A stretch of DNA of 64,000 nucleotides from assembly GCA_916610825.1 (NCBI GenBank), contig OU744452.1, forward strand, positions 9,890,021 to 9,954,020. Reading direction: 5' to 3'. Position 1 is the stretch's first letter; the number at the start of each line of letters is the position of its first letter. Origin of the DNA: Haliclystus octoradiatus. Its lineage: Eukaryota; Cnidaria; Staurozoa; Stauromedusae; Haliclystidae. Under the pieces are notes generated by a model. The model ran no database searches and was not told where the DNA came from. It worked only from the letters and a program-made list of their open reading frames with translations. Positions 28,101 through 31,500 of the stretch are shown one piece after another. The position numbers were made by a program, and so were the translations under genes.

Positions 28101-28556
28101 CCGACCACTGTTGCTGATAATACCACTACAGAAACACCATCTACCACTTATGTTCCCACTACAACAGAAAAGCAAAGCACTGTAACTGATCAACCGACCA
28201 CCTTTGCTGACAACACCACTACCGAAACACCTTCGACCTCCTCCGCTCCAACAACAACAGAGAAGCCAAGCACTGTTACTGATCAACCAACCACGATTGC
28301 TGATAACACTACTACAGAAACAACATCTACCACGTATGTTCCAACTACAACGGAAAACCCAAGCACTATATCTGATCAGCCAACCACTATTTCTGATAAC
28401 ACCACTAGCGAAACACCTTCTACCTCATCAGCTCCAACAACAACAGAACCACCAAGCACTATAACTGATCAACCGACCACTGTTGCTGATAACACCACTA
28501 CAGAAACACCATCTACTACATTAGCTCCAACAACAACAGAGAAGCACTGTTTCTGA
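3..28556 (+). CDS. Giant Thr/Ser/Pro-rich mucin-like repeat protein, 5' partial
   Basis: This is an open frame of 9,517 codons with no start in the window. It consists entirely of 31-residue repeats: a core such as TDQPTTIADNTTTETPST, then a linker ending in TTTEKPST. The consensus unit has 13 Thr, 2 Ser, 4 Pro, four acidic residues, one Lys and one Asn-Thr-Thr sequon. Such domains in known mucins are extended, densely O-glycosylated and extracellular, so I infer a secreted or surface glycoprotein; no signal peptide, globular domain, membrane segment or anchor is visible. The first in-frame ATG (7956) is a Thr-to-Met change inside a repeat (ACCATGTATGCT). The same frame is open upstream to the window edge, so 7956 is not a credible start. 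The frame ends at TGA 28554-28556, reached only because of a 5-bp deletion ten bases earlier; the last residues read EKHCF. The product family is secure at the level of mucin-like, but I recognise no specific gene. Confidence 0.8.
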   Translation, partial: PSTITDQPTTIADITTTETPSTTYAPSTTEKPSTITDQPTTVADNTTTETPSTTYVPTTTEKPSTVTDQPTTFADNTTTETPSTSSAPTTTEKPSTVTDQPTTIADNTTTETPSTTLAPTTTEKPSTITDQPTTVADNTTTETPSTTYIPTTTEQPSTVTDQPITVADNTTTETPSTTLAPTTTEKPSTVTEEPTTIADNTTTETPSTSSGPTTTEKPSTITDQPTTIADNTTTAAPSTTLAPTTTEKPSTVTDQPTTIADNTTSETPSTSSGPTTTEKPSTITDQPTTIADITTTETPSTTYAPSTTEKPSTITDQPTTVADNTTTETPSTSSGPTTTEKPSTVTEEPTTIADNTTTETPFTSSAPTTTEKPSTVTDQPTTIADNTTTETPSTTLAPTTTEKPSTVTDQPTTIADNTTSETPSTSSGPTTTEKPSTITDQPTTIADITTTETPSTTYAPSTTEKPSTITDQPTTVADNTTTETPSTTYVPTTTEKPSTVTDQPTTFADNTTTETLSTSSAPTTTEKPSTVTEEPTTIAGNTTTETPSTSSGQTTTEKPSTITDQPTTIADNTTTETPSTTYAPSTTEKPSTITDQPTTVADNTTTETPSTTLAPTTTEKPSTVTYQPTTIADNTTSETPSTSSAPTTTEKPSTITDQPTTIADNTTTAAPSTTLAPTTTEKPSTVTDQPTTVADNTTTETPSTTLAPTTTEKPSTVTDQPTTIADNTTSETPSTSSGPTTTEKPSTITDQPTTIADNTTTETPSTTYAPSTTEKPSTITDQPTTVADNTTTETPSTTYVPTTTEKPSTVTDQPTTFADNTTTETPSTSSAPTTTEKPSTVTDQPTTIADNTTTETPSTTLAPTTTEKPSTITDQPTTVADNTTTETPSTTYIPTTTEQPSTVTDQPITVADNTTTETPSTTLAPTTTEKPSTVTEEPTTIADNTTTKTPSTSSGPTTTEKPSTITDQPTTIADNTTTAAPSTTLAPTTTEKPSTVTDQPTTVADNTTTETPSTTLAPTTTEKPSTVTDQPTTFADNTTTETLSTSSAPTTTEKPSTVTEEPTTIAGNTTTETPSTSSGQTTTEKPSTITDQPTTIADNTTTETPSTTYAPSTTEKPSTITDQPTTVADNTTTETPSTTLAPTTTEKPSTVTYQPTTIADNTTSETPSTSSAPTTTEKPSTITDQPTTIADNTTTAAPSTTLAPTTTEKPSTVTDQLTTVADNTTTETPSTTLAPTTTEKPSTVTDQPTTIADNTTSETPSTSSGPTTTEKPSTITDQPTTIADITTTETPSTTYAPSTTEKPSTITDQPTTVADNTTTETPSTTYVPTTTEKPSTVTDQPTTFADNTTTETLSTSSAPTTTEKPSTVTDQPTTIADNTTTETPSTTLAPTTTEKPSTITDQPTTVADNTTTETPSTTYIPTTTEQPSTVTDQPTTVADNTTTETPSTTLAPTTTEKPSTVTEEPTTIADNTTTETPSTSSGPTTTEKPSTITDQPTTIADNTTTAAPSTTLAPTTTEKPSTVTDQPTTIADNTTTETPSTSSGPTTTEKPSTITDQPTTIADITTTETPSTTYAPSTTEKPSTITDQPTTVADNTTTKTPSTSSGPTTTEKPSTVTEEPTTIADNTTTETPSTSSAPTTTEKPSTVTDQPTTIADNTTTETPSTTLAPTTTEKPSTVTDQPTTIADNTTSETPSTSSGPTTTEKPSTITDQPTTIADITTTETPSTTYAPSTTEKPSTITDQPTTVADNTTTETPSTTYVPTTTEKPSTVTDQPTTFADNTTTETLSTSSAPTTTEKPSTVTEEPTTIAGNTTTETPSTSSGQTTTEKPSTITDQPTTIADNTTTETPSTTYAPSTTEKPSTITDQPTTVADNTTTETPSTTLAPTTTEKPSTVTYQPTTIADNTTSETPSTSSAPTTTEKPSTITDQPTTIADNTTTAAPSTTLAPTTTEKPSTVTDQLTTVADNTTTETPSTTLAPTTTEKPSTVTDQPTTIADNTTSETPSTSSGPTTTEKPSTITDQPTTIADITTTETPSTTYAPSTTEKPSTITDQPTTVADNTTTETPSTTYVPTTTEKPSTVTDQPTTFADNTTTETPSTSSAPTTTEKPSTVTDQPTTIADNTTTETPSTTLAPTTTEKPSTVTDQPTTFADNTTTETPSTTYIPTTTEQPSTVTDQPTTVADNTTTETPSTTLAPTTTEKPSTVTEEPTTIADNTTTKTPSTSSGPTTTEKPSTITDQPTTIADNTTTAAPSTTLAPTTTEKPSTVTDQLTTVADNTTTETPSTTLAPTTTEKPSTVTDQPTTFADNTTTETLSTSSAPTTTEKPSTVTEEPTTIAGNTTTETPSTSSGQTTTEKPSTITDQPTTIADITTTETPSTTYAPSTTEKPSTITDQPTTVADNTTTKTPSTSSGPTTTEKPSTVTEEPTTIADNTTTETPFTSSAPTTTEKPSTVTDQPTTIADNTTSETPSTSSAPTTTEKPSTVTDQPTTIADNTTTETPSTTYAPSTTEKPSTITDQPTTVSDNTTTKTPSTTEKPSTVTDQPTTIADNTTSEAPSTSSAPTTTEKPSTITDQPTTIADNTTSETTFTSSAPTTTEKPSTVTDQRTTIADNTTSETPSTSSAPTTTEKPSTITDQPTTIADNTTTETSSTMYAPSTTEKPSTITDQPTTVADNTTTETPSTTYVPTTTEKQSTVTDQPTTFADNTTTETPSTTYIPTTTEQPSTVTDQPTTIADNTTSETPSTSSAPTTTEKPSTITDQPTTIADNTTTETPSTTYVPTTTEKPSTVTDQPTTFADNTTTETPSTSSAPTTTEKPSTVTDQPTTIADNTTTETPSTTLAPTTTEKPSTVTDQPTNVADNTTTETPSTTYIPTTTEQPSTVTDQPITVADNTTTETPSTTLAPTTTEKPSTVTEEPTTIADNTTTETPSTSSGPTTTEKPSTITDQPTTIADNTTTAAPSTTLAPTTTEKPSTVTDQLTTVADNTTTETQSTTLAPTTTEKPSTVTDQPTTIADNTTSETPSTSSGPTTTEKPSTVTDQPTTIADITTTETPSTTYAPSTTEKPSTITDQPTTVADNTTTETPSTTYVPTTTEKPSTVTDQPTTFADNTTTETLSTSSAPTTTEKPSTVTEEPTTIADNTTTETPSTSSGQTTTEKPSTITDQPTTIADNTTTETPSTTYAPSTTEKPSTITDQPTTVADNTTTETPSTTLAPTTTEKPSTVTYQPTTIADNTTSETPSTSSAPTTTEKPSTITDQPTTIADNTTTAAPSTTLAPTTTEKPSTVTDQLTTVADNTTTETPSTTLAPTTTEKPSTVTDQPTTIADNTTSETPSTSSGPTTTEKPSTITDQPTTIADITTTETPSTTYAPSTTEKPSTITDQPTTVADNTTTETPSTTYVPTTTEKPSTVTDQPTTFADNTTTETPSTSSAPTTTEKPSTVTDQPTTIADNTTTETPSTTLAPTTTEKPSTITDQPTTVADNTTTETPSTTYIPTTTEQPSTVTDQPITVADNTTTETPSTTLAPTTTEKPSTVTEEPTTIADNTTTETPSTSSGPTTTEKPSTITDQPTTIADNTTTAAPSTTLAPTTTEKPSTVTDQLTTVADNTTTETPSTTLAPTTTEKPSTVTDQPTTIADNTTSETPSTSSGPTTTEKPSTITDQPTTIADITTTETPSTTYAPSTTEKPSTITDQPTTVADNTTTKTPSTSSGPTTTEKPSTVTEEPTTIADNTTTETPSTSSAPTTTEKPSTVTDQPTTIADNTTSETPSTSSAPTTTEKPSTVTDQPTTIADNTTTETPSTTYAPSTTEKPSTITDQPTTVSDNTTTKTPSTTEKPSTVTDQPTTIADNTTSEAPSTSSAPTTTEKPSTITDQPTTIADNTTSETPSTSSAPTTTEKPSTVTDQRTTIADNTTSETPSTSSAPTTTEKPSTITDQPTTIADNTTTETSSTMYAPSTTEKPSTITDQPTTAADNTTTETPSTTNVPTTTEKQSTVTDQPTTFADNTTTETPSTTYIPTTTEQPSTVTDQPTTIADNTTSETPSTSSAPTTTEKPSTITDQPTTIADNTTTETPSTTLAPTTKEKPSTITDQPTTIADNTTSETPSTSSAPTTTEKPSTITNQPTTVADNTTTETPSTTLAPTTTEKPSTVSDQPTTIADNATTETPSTSSAPTTTEKPSTVTEEPTTIADNTNTETPSTSSAPTTTEMPSTVTDQPTTIADNTTTETPSTTYVPTTTENPSTISDQPTTIADNTTSETPSTSSAPTTTEKPSTITDQPTTVADNTTTKTPSTTYIPTTTEQPSTVTDQPTTVANNTTTKTPSTSSGPTTTEKPSTVTEEPTTIADNTTTETPFTSSAPTTTEKPSTVTDQPTTIADNTTSETPSTSSAPTTTEKPSTITDQPTTVADNTTTETPSTTYAPSTTEKPSTITDQPTTVSDNTTTKTPSTTEKPSTVTDQPTTIADNTTSETPSTSSAPTSTEKPSTVTDQPTTIADNTTTETPSTTYAPSTTEKPSTITDQPTTVSDNTTTKTPSTTEKPSTVTDQPTTIADNTTSEAPSTSSAPTTTEKPSTITDQPSTIADNTTSETTSTSSAPTTTEKPSTVTDKTTTIADDTTTETPSTTYVPTTTESQSTITDQPTTIADNTTSETPSTSSAPTTTEKPSTITDQQTTIADNTTSETLSTSSAPTTTEKPSTVTDQPTTIADNTTTETPSTTSAPITTTEKPSTITDQPTTVVDNTTTETPSTKLAPTTTEKTSTVSDQPTTIADNTTTETSSTTSAPTTTEKPSTVTDQPTTVPDNTTTKTPSTTYIPTTTEQPSTVTDQPTTVANNTTTKTFSTMSGPTTTEKPSTVTEEPTTIADNTTTETPSTSSGPSTTEKPSTITDQPTTIADNTTPAAPSTTLAPTTTEKPSTVTDQPTTIADNTTTEKPSTTLAPTTTEKPSTVTDQPTTIADNTTSETTSTSSAPTTTEKPSTITDQPTTIADNTTTETPSTTYAPSTTEKPSTLTDQPTTVADNTTTETPSTSSAPTTTEKPSTITDQTTTIADNTTTETPSTTYIPTTTVQPSTITDQPTTVADNTTTETPSTTYVPTTTEKQSTVTDQPTTFADNTTTETPSTSSAPTTTEKPSTVTDQPTTIADNTTTETTSTTYVPTTTENPSTISDQPTTISDNTTSETPSTSSAPTTTGPPSTITDQPTTVADNTTTETPSTTLAPTTTEKPSTVSDQPTTIADNTTTETSSTTSAPTTTEKPSTVIDQPTTVPDNTTTKTPSTTYIPTTTEQPSTVTDQPTTVANNTTTKTFSTSSGPTTTEKPSTVTEEPTTIADNTTTETPSTSSGPTTTEKPSTITDQPNTIADNTTPAAPSTTLAPTTTEKPSTVTDQPTTIADNTTTETPSTTIAPTTTEKPSTVTEEPTTIADNTTTETPSTSSGSTTTEKPSTITDQPTTIADNTTPAAPSTTLAPTTTEKPSTVTDQPTTIADNTTTETPSTTLAPTTTEKPSTVIDQPTTIADNTTSETTSTSSAPTTTEKPSTITDQPTTIADNTTTETPSTTYAPSTTEKSSTLTDQPTTVADNTTTETPSTSSAPTTTEKPSTITDQTTTIADNTTPAAPSTTLAPTTTEKPSTVTDQPTTIADNTTTETPSTTLAPTTTEKPSTVTDQPTTIADNTTSETTSTSSAPTTTEKPSTVTDQPTTIADNTTTETPSTTYAPSTTEKPSTLTDQPTTVADNTTTETPSTSSAPTTTEKPSTITDQTTTIADNTTTETPSTTYIPTTTVQPSTITDQPTTVADNTTTETPSTTYVPTTTEKQSTVTDQPTTFADNTTTETPSTSSAPTTTEKPSTVTDQPTTIADNTTTETTSTTYVPTTTENPSTISDQPTTISDNTTSETPSTSSAPTTTEPPSTITDQPTTVADNTTTETPSTTLAPTTTEKPSTVSDQPTTIADNTTTETSSTTSAPTTTEKPSTVIDQPTTVPDNTTTKTPSTTYIPTTTEQPSTVTDQPTTVANNTTTKTFSTSSGPTTTEKPSTVTEEPTTIADNTTTETPSTSSGPTTTEKPSTITDQPNTIADNTTPAAPSTTLAPTTTEKPSTVTDQPTTIADNTTTETPSTTLAPTTTEKPSTVTEEPTTIADNTTTETPSTSSGPTTTEKPSTITDQPTTIADNTTPAAPSTTLAPTTTEKPSTVTDQPTTIADNTTTETPSTTLAPTTTEKPSTVTDQPTTIADNTTSETTSTSSAPTTTEKPSTITDQPTTIADNTTTETPSTTYAPSTTEKSSTLTDQPTTVADNTTTETPSTSSAPTTTEKPSTITDQTTTIADNTTPAAPSTTLAPTTTEKPSTVTDQPTTIADNTTTETPSTTLAPTTTEKPSTVTDQPTTIADNTTSETTSTSSAPTTTEKPSTITDQPTTIADNTTTETPSTTYAPSTTEKPSTLTDQPTTVADNTTTETPSTSSAPTTTEKPSTITDQTTTIADNTTTETPSTTYIPTTTVQPSTITDQPTTVADNTTTETPSTTYVPTTTEKQSTVTDQPTTFADNTTTETPSTSSAPTTTEKPSTVTDQPTTIADNTTTETTSTTYVPTTTENPSTISDQPTTISDNTTSETPSTSSAPTTTEPPSTITDQPTTVADNTTTETPSTTLAPTTTEKPSTVSDQPTTIADNTTTETSSTTSAPTTTEKPSTVIDQPTTVPDNTTTKTPSTTYIPTTTEQPSTVTDQPTTVANNTTTKTFSTSSGPTTTEKPSTVTEEPTTIADNTTTETPSTSSGPTTTEKPSTITDQPNTIADNTTPAAPSTTLAPTTTEKPSTVTDQPTTIADNTTTETPSTTIAPTTTEKPSTVTEEPTTIADNTTTETPSTSSGSTTTEKPSTITDQPTTIADNTTPAAPSTTLAPTTTEKPSTVTDQPTTIADNTTTETPSTTLAPTTTEKPSTVTDQPTTIADNTTTETPSTTLAPTTTEKPSTVTDQRTTIADNTTSETPSTSSAPTTTEKPSTITDQPTTIADNTTTETSSTMYAPSTTEKPSTITDQPTTAADNTTTETPSTTNVPTTTEKQSTVTDQPTTFADNTTTETPSTTYIPTTTEQPSTVTDQPTTIADNTTSETPSTSSAPTTTEKPSTITDQPTTIADNTTTETPSTTLAPTTKEKPSTITDQPTTIADNTTSETPSTSSAPTTTEKPSTITNQPTTVADNTTTETPSTTLAPTTTEKPSTVSDQPTTIADNATTETPSTSSAPTTTEKPSTVTEEPTTIADNTNTETPSTSSAPTTTEMPSTVTDQPTTIADNTTTETPSTTYVPTTTENPSTISDQPTTIADNTTSETPSTSSAPTTTEKPSTITDQPTTVADNTTTKTPSTTYIPTTTEQPSTVTDQPTTVANNTTTKTPSTSSGPTTTEKPSTVTEEPTTIADNTTTETPSTSSAPTTTEKPSTVTDQPTTIADNTTSETPSTSSAPTTTEKPSTVTDQPTTIADNTTTETPSTTYAPSTTEKPSTITDQPTTVSDNTTTKTPSTTEKPSTVTDQPTTIADNTTSETPSTSSAPTSTEKPSTVTDQPTTIADNTTTEAPSTTYAPSTTEKPSTITDQPTTVSDNTTTKTPSTTEKPSTVTDQPTTIADNTTSEAPSTSSAPTTTEKPSTITDQPSTIADNTTSETTSTSSAPTTTEKPSTVTDKTTTIADDTTTETPSTTYVPTTTESQSTITDQPTTIADNTTSETPSTSSAPTTTEKPSTITDQQTTIADNTTSETLSTSSAPTTTEKPSTVTDQPTTIADNTTTETPSTTSAPITTTEKPSTITDQPTTVVDNTTTETPSTKLAPTTTEKTSTVSDQPTTIADNTTTETSFTTSAPTTTEKPSTVTDQPTTVPDNTTTKTPSTTYIPTTTEQPSTVTDQPTTVANNTTTKSFSTMSGPTTTEKPSTVTEEPTTIADNTTTETPSTSSGPSTTEKPSTITDQPTTIADNTTPAAPSTTLAPTTTEKPSTVTDQPTTIADNTTTEKPSTTLAPTTTEKPSTVTDQPTTISDNTTSETTSTSSAPTTTEKPSTITDQPTTIADNTTTETPSTTYAPSTTEKPSTLTDQPTTVADNTTTETPSTSSAPTTTEKPSTVTDQPTTIADNTTTETPSTTYIPTTTVQPSTITDQPTTVADNTTTETPSTTYVPTTTEKQSTVTDQPTTFADNTTTETPSTSSAPTTTEKPSTVTDQPTTIADNTTTETTSTTYVPTTTENPSTISDQPTTISDNTTSETPSTSSAPTTTEPPSTITDQPTTVADNTTTETPSTTLAPTTTEKPSTVSDQPTTIADNTTTETSSTTSAPTTTEKPSTVIDQPTTVPDNTTTKTPSTTYIPTTTEQPSTVTDQPTTVANNTTTKTFSTSSGPTTTEKPSTVTEEPTTIADNTTTETPSTSSGPTTTEKPSTITDQPNTIADNTTPAAPSTTLAPTTTEKPSTVTDQPTTIADNTTTETPSTTIAPTTTEKPSTVTEEPTTIADNTTTETPSTSSGSTTTEKPSTITDQPTTIADNTTTETPSTTLAPTTTEKPSTVTDQPTTIADNTTSETTSTSSAPTTTEKPSTITDQPTTIADNTTTETPSTTYAPSTTEKPSTLTDQPTTVADNTTTETPSTSSAPTTTEKPSTITDQTTTIADNTTTGTPSTTYIPTTTVQPSTITDQPTTVADNTTTETPSTTYVPTTTEKQSTVTDQPTTFADNTTTETPSTSSAPTTTEKPSTVTDQPTTIADNTTTETTSTTYVPTTTENPSTISDQPTTISDNTTSETPSTSSAPTTTEPPSTITDQPTTVADNTTTETPSTTLAPTTTEKPSTVSDQPTTIADNTTTETSSTTSAPTTTEKPSTVIDQPTTVPDNTTTKTPSTTYIPTTTEQPSTVTDQPTTVANNTTTKTFSTSSGPTTTEKPSTVTEEPTTIADNTTTETPSTSSGPTTTEKPSTITDQPNTIADNTTPAAPSTTLAPTTTEKPSTVTDQPTTIADNTTTETPSTTIAPTTTEKPSTVTEEPTTIADNTTTETPSTSSGSTTTEKPSTITDQPTTIADNTTPAAPSTTLAPTTTEKPSTVTDQPTTIADNTTTETPSTTLAPTTTEKPSTVTDQPTTIADNTTSETTSTSSAPTTTEKPSTITDQPTTIADNTTTETPSTTYAPSTTEKSSTLTDQPTTVADNTTTETPSTSSAPTTTEKPSTITDQTTTIADNTTPAAPSTTLAPTTTEKPSTVTDQPTTIADNTTTETPSTTLAPTTTEKPSTVTDQPTTIADNTTSETTSTSSAPTTTEKPSTITDQPTTIADNTTTETPSTTYAPSTTEKPSTITDQPTTVADNTTTETPSTSSAPTTTEKPSTITDQTTTIADNTTTGTPSTTYIPTTTVQPSTITDQPTTVADNTTTETPSTTYVPTTTEKQSTVTDQPTTFADNTTTETPSTSSAPTTTEKPSTVTDQPTTIADNTTTETTSTTYVPTTTENPSTISDQPTTISDNTTSETPSTSSAPTTTEPPSTITDQPTTVADNTTTETPSTTLAPTTTEKHCF
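7551..7625 (+). repeat. 75-bp short unit (18-bp in-frame deletion)
   Basis: This unit lacks six residues: the linker reads TPSTTEKPST instead of TPSTTLAPTTTEKPST. The frame is kept. Near-identical short units recur at 11439, 13281, 13542, 22455, 22716, 35437 and 35698, so the deletion spread by block duplication. Confidence 0.92.
11439..11513 (+). repeat. 75-bp short unit
   Basis: This is the same 18-bp in-frame loss as at 7551, carried here by the 3,888-bp offset duplication. Confidence 0.92.
13281..13355 (+). repeat. 75-bp short unit
   Basis: First of a pair of short units three repeats apart. It has the same six-residue linker loss and CCATCA at the junction. Confidence 0.92.
13542..13616 (+). 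repeat. 75-bp short unit, silent variant
   Basis: Second of the pair. It carries a silent CCA to CCG change at the Pro before Ser (accgtcaac), which marks this lineage at 22716 and 35698 as well. Confidence 0.92.
14082..14177 (+). repeat. 96-bp long unit (one extra Thr codon)
   Basis: The linker reads SAPITTTEKPST, one residue longer than SAPTTTEKPST. A 3-bp gain in an ACA run plus a Thr to Ile change explains it, and the frame is preserved. Confidence 0.92.
14620..20860 (+). repeat. 2,139-bp higher-order repeat (23 units), nearly three copies
   Basis: Landmark units recur at an exact spacing of 2,139 bp, for example the TLTDQPTTVADN unit at about 15009, 17148 and 19287. Each period carries the same ordered series of unit types: TYIPTTTVQ, TYVPTTTEKQ, TTFADN, TETTSTTYVP, ENPSTISDQ, a PPST linker, TSAP, VIDQ, VPDN, TKTFSTSSGP, two TEEP units and TTPAAPSTT units. 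The third copy breaks off at about 20860, at the junction with the next block. Further single copies of the same series lie at about 24183, 25764, 27902, 29572, 37165, 39304 and 40978. Confidence 0.88.
22455..22529 (+). repeat. 75-bp short unit
   Basis: Copy of the unit at 13281, at the 9,174-bp offset. Confidence 0.92.
22716..22790 (+). repeat. 75-bp short unit, silent variant
   Basis: Copy of the unit at 13542 with its CCG marker, at the 9,174-bp offset. Confidence 0.92.
23256..23351 (+). repeat. 96-bp long unit
   Basis: Copy of the unit at 14082, at the 9,174-bp offset, with the same extra codon. Confidence 0.92.
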
Positions 28557-31500
28557 TCAACCAACCACGATTGCTGATAACACCACTACAGAAACATCTT
28601 TTACCACTTCAGCTCCAACAACAACAGAAAAACCAAGCACCGTAATTGATCAACCAACCACTGTTCCTGATAACACCACTACCAAAACACCTTCTACCAC
28701 GTATATTCCAACTACAACCGAACAACCAAGCACTGTAACTGATCAACCGACCACTGTTGCTAATAACACCACTACCAAAACATTTTCTACCTCCTCCGGT
28801 CCAACAACAACAGAGAAGCCAAGCACTGTTACTGAAGAACCAACCACTATTGCTGATAACACCACTACCGAAACACCTTCTACCTCCTCTGGTCCAACAA
28901 CAACAGAGAAGCCAAGCACTATAACTGATCAACCAACCACGATTGCTGATAACACCACTCCCGAAGCACCTTCTACTACATTAGCTCCAACAACAACAGA
29001 GAAGCCAAGCACTGTAACTGATCAACCAACCACGATTGCTGATAACACCACTACTGAAACACCTTCCACTACAATAGCTCCAACAACAACAGAGAAGCCA
29101 AGCACTGTTACTGAAGAACCAACCACTATTGCTGATAACACCACTACCGAAACACCTTCTACCTCCTCCGGTTCAACAACAACAGAGAAGCCAAGCACTA
29201 TAACTGATCAACCAACCACGATTGCTGATAACACCACTCCCGCAGCACCTTCTACCACATTAGCTCCAACAACAACAGAGAAGCCAAGCACTGTAACTGA
29301 TCAACCAACCACGATTGCTGATAACACCACTACTGAAACACCTTCCACTACTTTAGCTCCAACAACAACAGAGAAGCCAAGCACTGTAACTGATCAACCA
29401 ACCACTATTGCTGATAACACCACAAGCGAAACAACTTCTACGTCATCAGCTCCAACAACAACAGAAAAGCCAAGCACTATTACTGATCAACCAACCACGA
29501 TTGCTGATAACACCACTACAGAAACACCATCTACCACGTATGCTCCATCTACAACTGAAAAATCAAGTACTTTAACTGATCAACCGACCACTGTTGCTGA
29601 TAATACCACTACAGAAACACCTTCTACCTCCTCCGCTCCAACAACAACAGAGAAGCCAAGCACTATTACTGATCAAACAACCACGATTGCTGATAACACC
29701 ACTACCGAAACACCTTCTACCACGTATATTCCAACTACAACCGTACAACCAAGCACTATAACTGATCAACCGACCACTGTTGCTGATAATACCACTACAG
29801 AAACACCATCTACCACTTATGTTCCCACTACAACAGAAAAGCAAAGCACTGTAACTGATCAACCGACCACCTTTGCTGACAACACCACTACCGAAACACC
29901 TTCTACCTCCTCCGGTCCAACAACAACAGAGAAGCCAAGCACTGTTACTGATCAACCAACCACGATTGCTGATAACACTACTACAGAAACAACATCTACC
30001 ACGTATGTTCCAACTACAACGGAAAACCCAAGCACTATATCTGATCAGCCAACCACTATTTCTGATAACACCACTAGCGAAACACCTTCTACCTCATCAG
30101 CTCCAACAACAACAGAACCACCAAGCACTATAACTGATCAACCGACCACTGTTGCTGATAACACCACTACAGAAACACCATCTACTACATTAGCTCCAAC
30201 AACAACAGAGAAGCCAAGCACTGTTTCTGATCAACCAACCACGATTGCTGATAACACCACTCCCGCAGCACCTTCTACCACTTCAGCTCCAACAACAACA
30301 GAAAAACCAAGCACCGTAATTGATCAACCAACCACTGTTCCTGATAACACCACTACCAAAACACCTTCTACCACGTATATTCCAACTACAACCGAACAAC
30401 CAAGCACTGTAACTGATCAACCGACCACTGTTGCTAATAACACCACTACCAAAACATTTTCTACCTCCTCCGGTCCAACAACAACAGAGAAGCCAAGCAC
30501 TGTTACTGAAGAACCAACCACTATTGCTGATAACACCACTACCGAAACACCTTCTACCTCCTCCGGTCCAACAACAACAGAGAAGCCAAGCACTATAACT
30601 GATCAACCAAACACGATTGCTGATAACACCACTCCCGCAGCACCTTCTACTACATTAGCTCCAACAACAACAGAGAAGCCAAGCACTGTAACTGATCAAC
30701 CAACCACGATTGCTGATAACACCACTACTGAAACACCTTCCACTACAATAGCTCCAACAACAACAGAGAAGCCAAGCACTGTTACTGAAGAACCAACCAC
30801 TATTGCTGATAACACCACTCCCGAAACACCTTCTACCTCCTCCGGTCCAACAACAACAGAGAAGCCAAGCACTATAACTGATCAACCAACCATGATTGCT
30901 GATAACACCACTCCCGCAGCACCTTCTACTACATTAGCTCCAACAACAACAGAGAAGCCAAGCACTGTAACTGATCAACCAACCACGATTGCTGATAACA
31001 CCACTACTGAAACACCTTCCACTACAATAGCTCCAACAACAACAGAGAAGCCAAGCACTGTAACTGATCAACCAACCACTATTGCTGATAACACCACTAG
31101 CGAAACACCTTCTACGTCATCAGCTCCAACAACAACAGAAAAGCCAAGCACTATTACTGATCAACCAACCACGATGTCTGATAACACCACTCCCGCAGCA
31201 CCTTCTACTAAATTAGCTCCAACAACAACAGAGAAGCCAAACACTGTAACTGATCAACCAACCACGATTGCTGATAACACCGCTACTGAAACACCTTCCA
31301 CTACATTAGCTCCAACAACAACAGAGAAGCCAAGCACTGTAACTGATCAACCAACCACTATTGCTGATAACACCACTAGCGAAACACCTTCTACGTCATC
31401 AGCTCCAACAACAACAGAAAAGCCAAGCACTATTACTGATCAACCAACCACGATTGCTGATAACACCACTACAGAAACACCATCTACCACGTATACTCCA

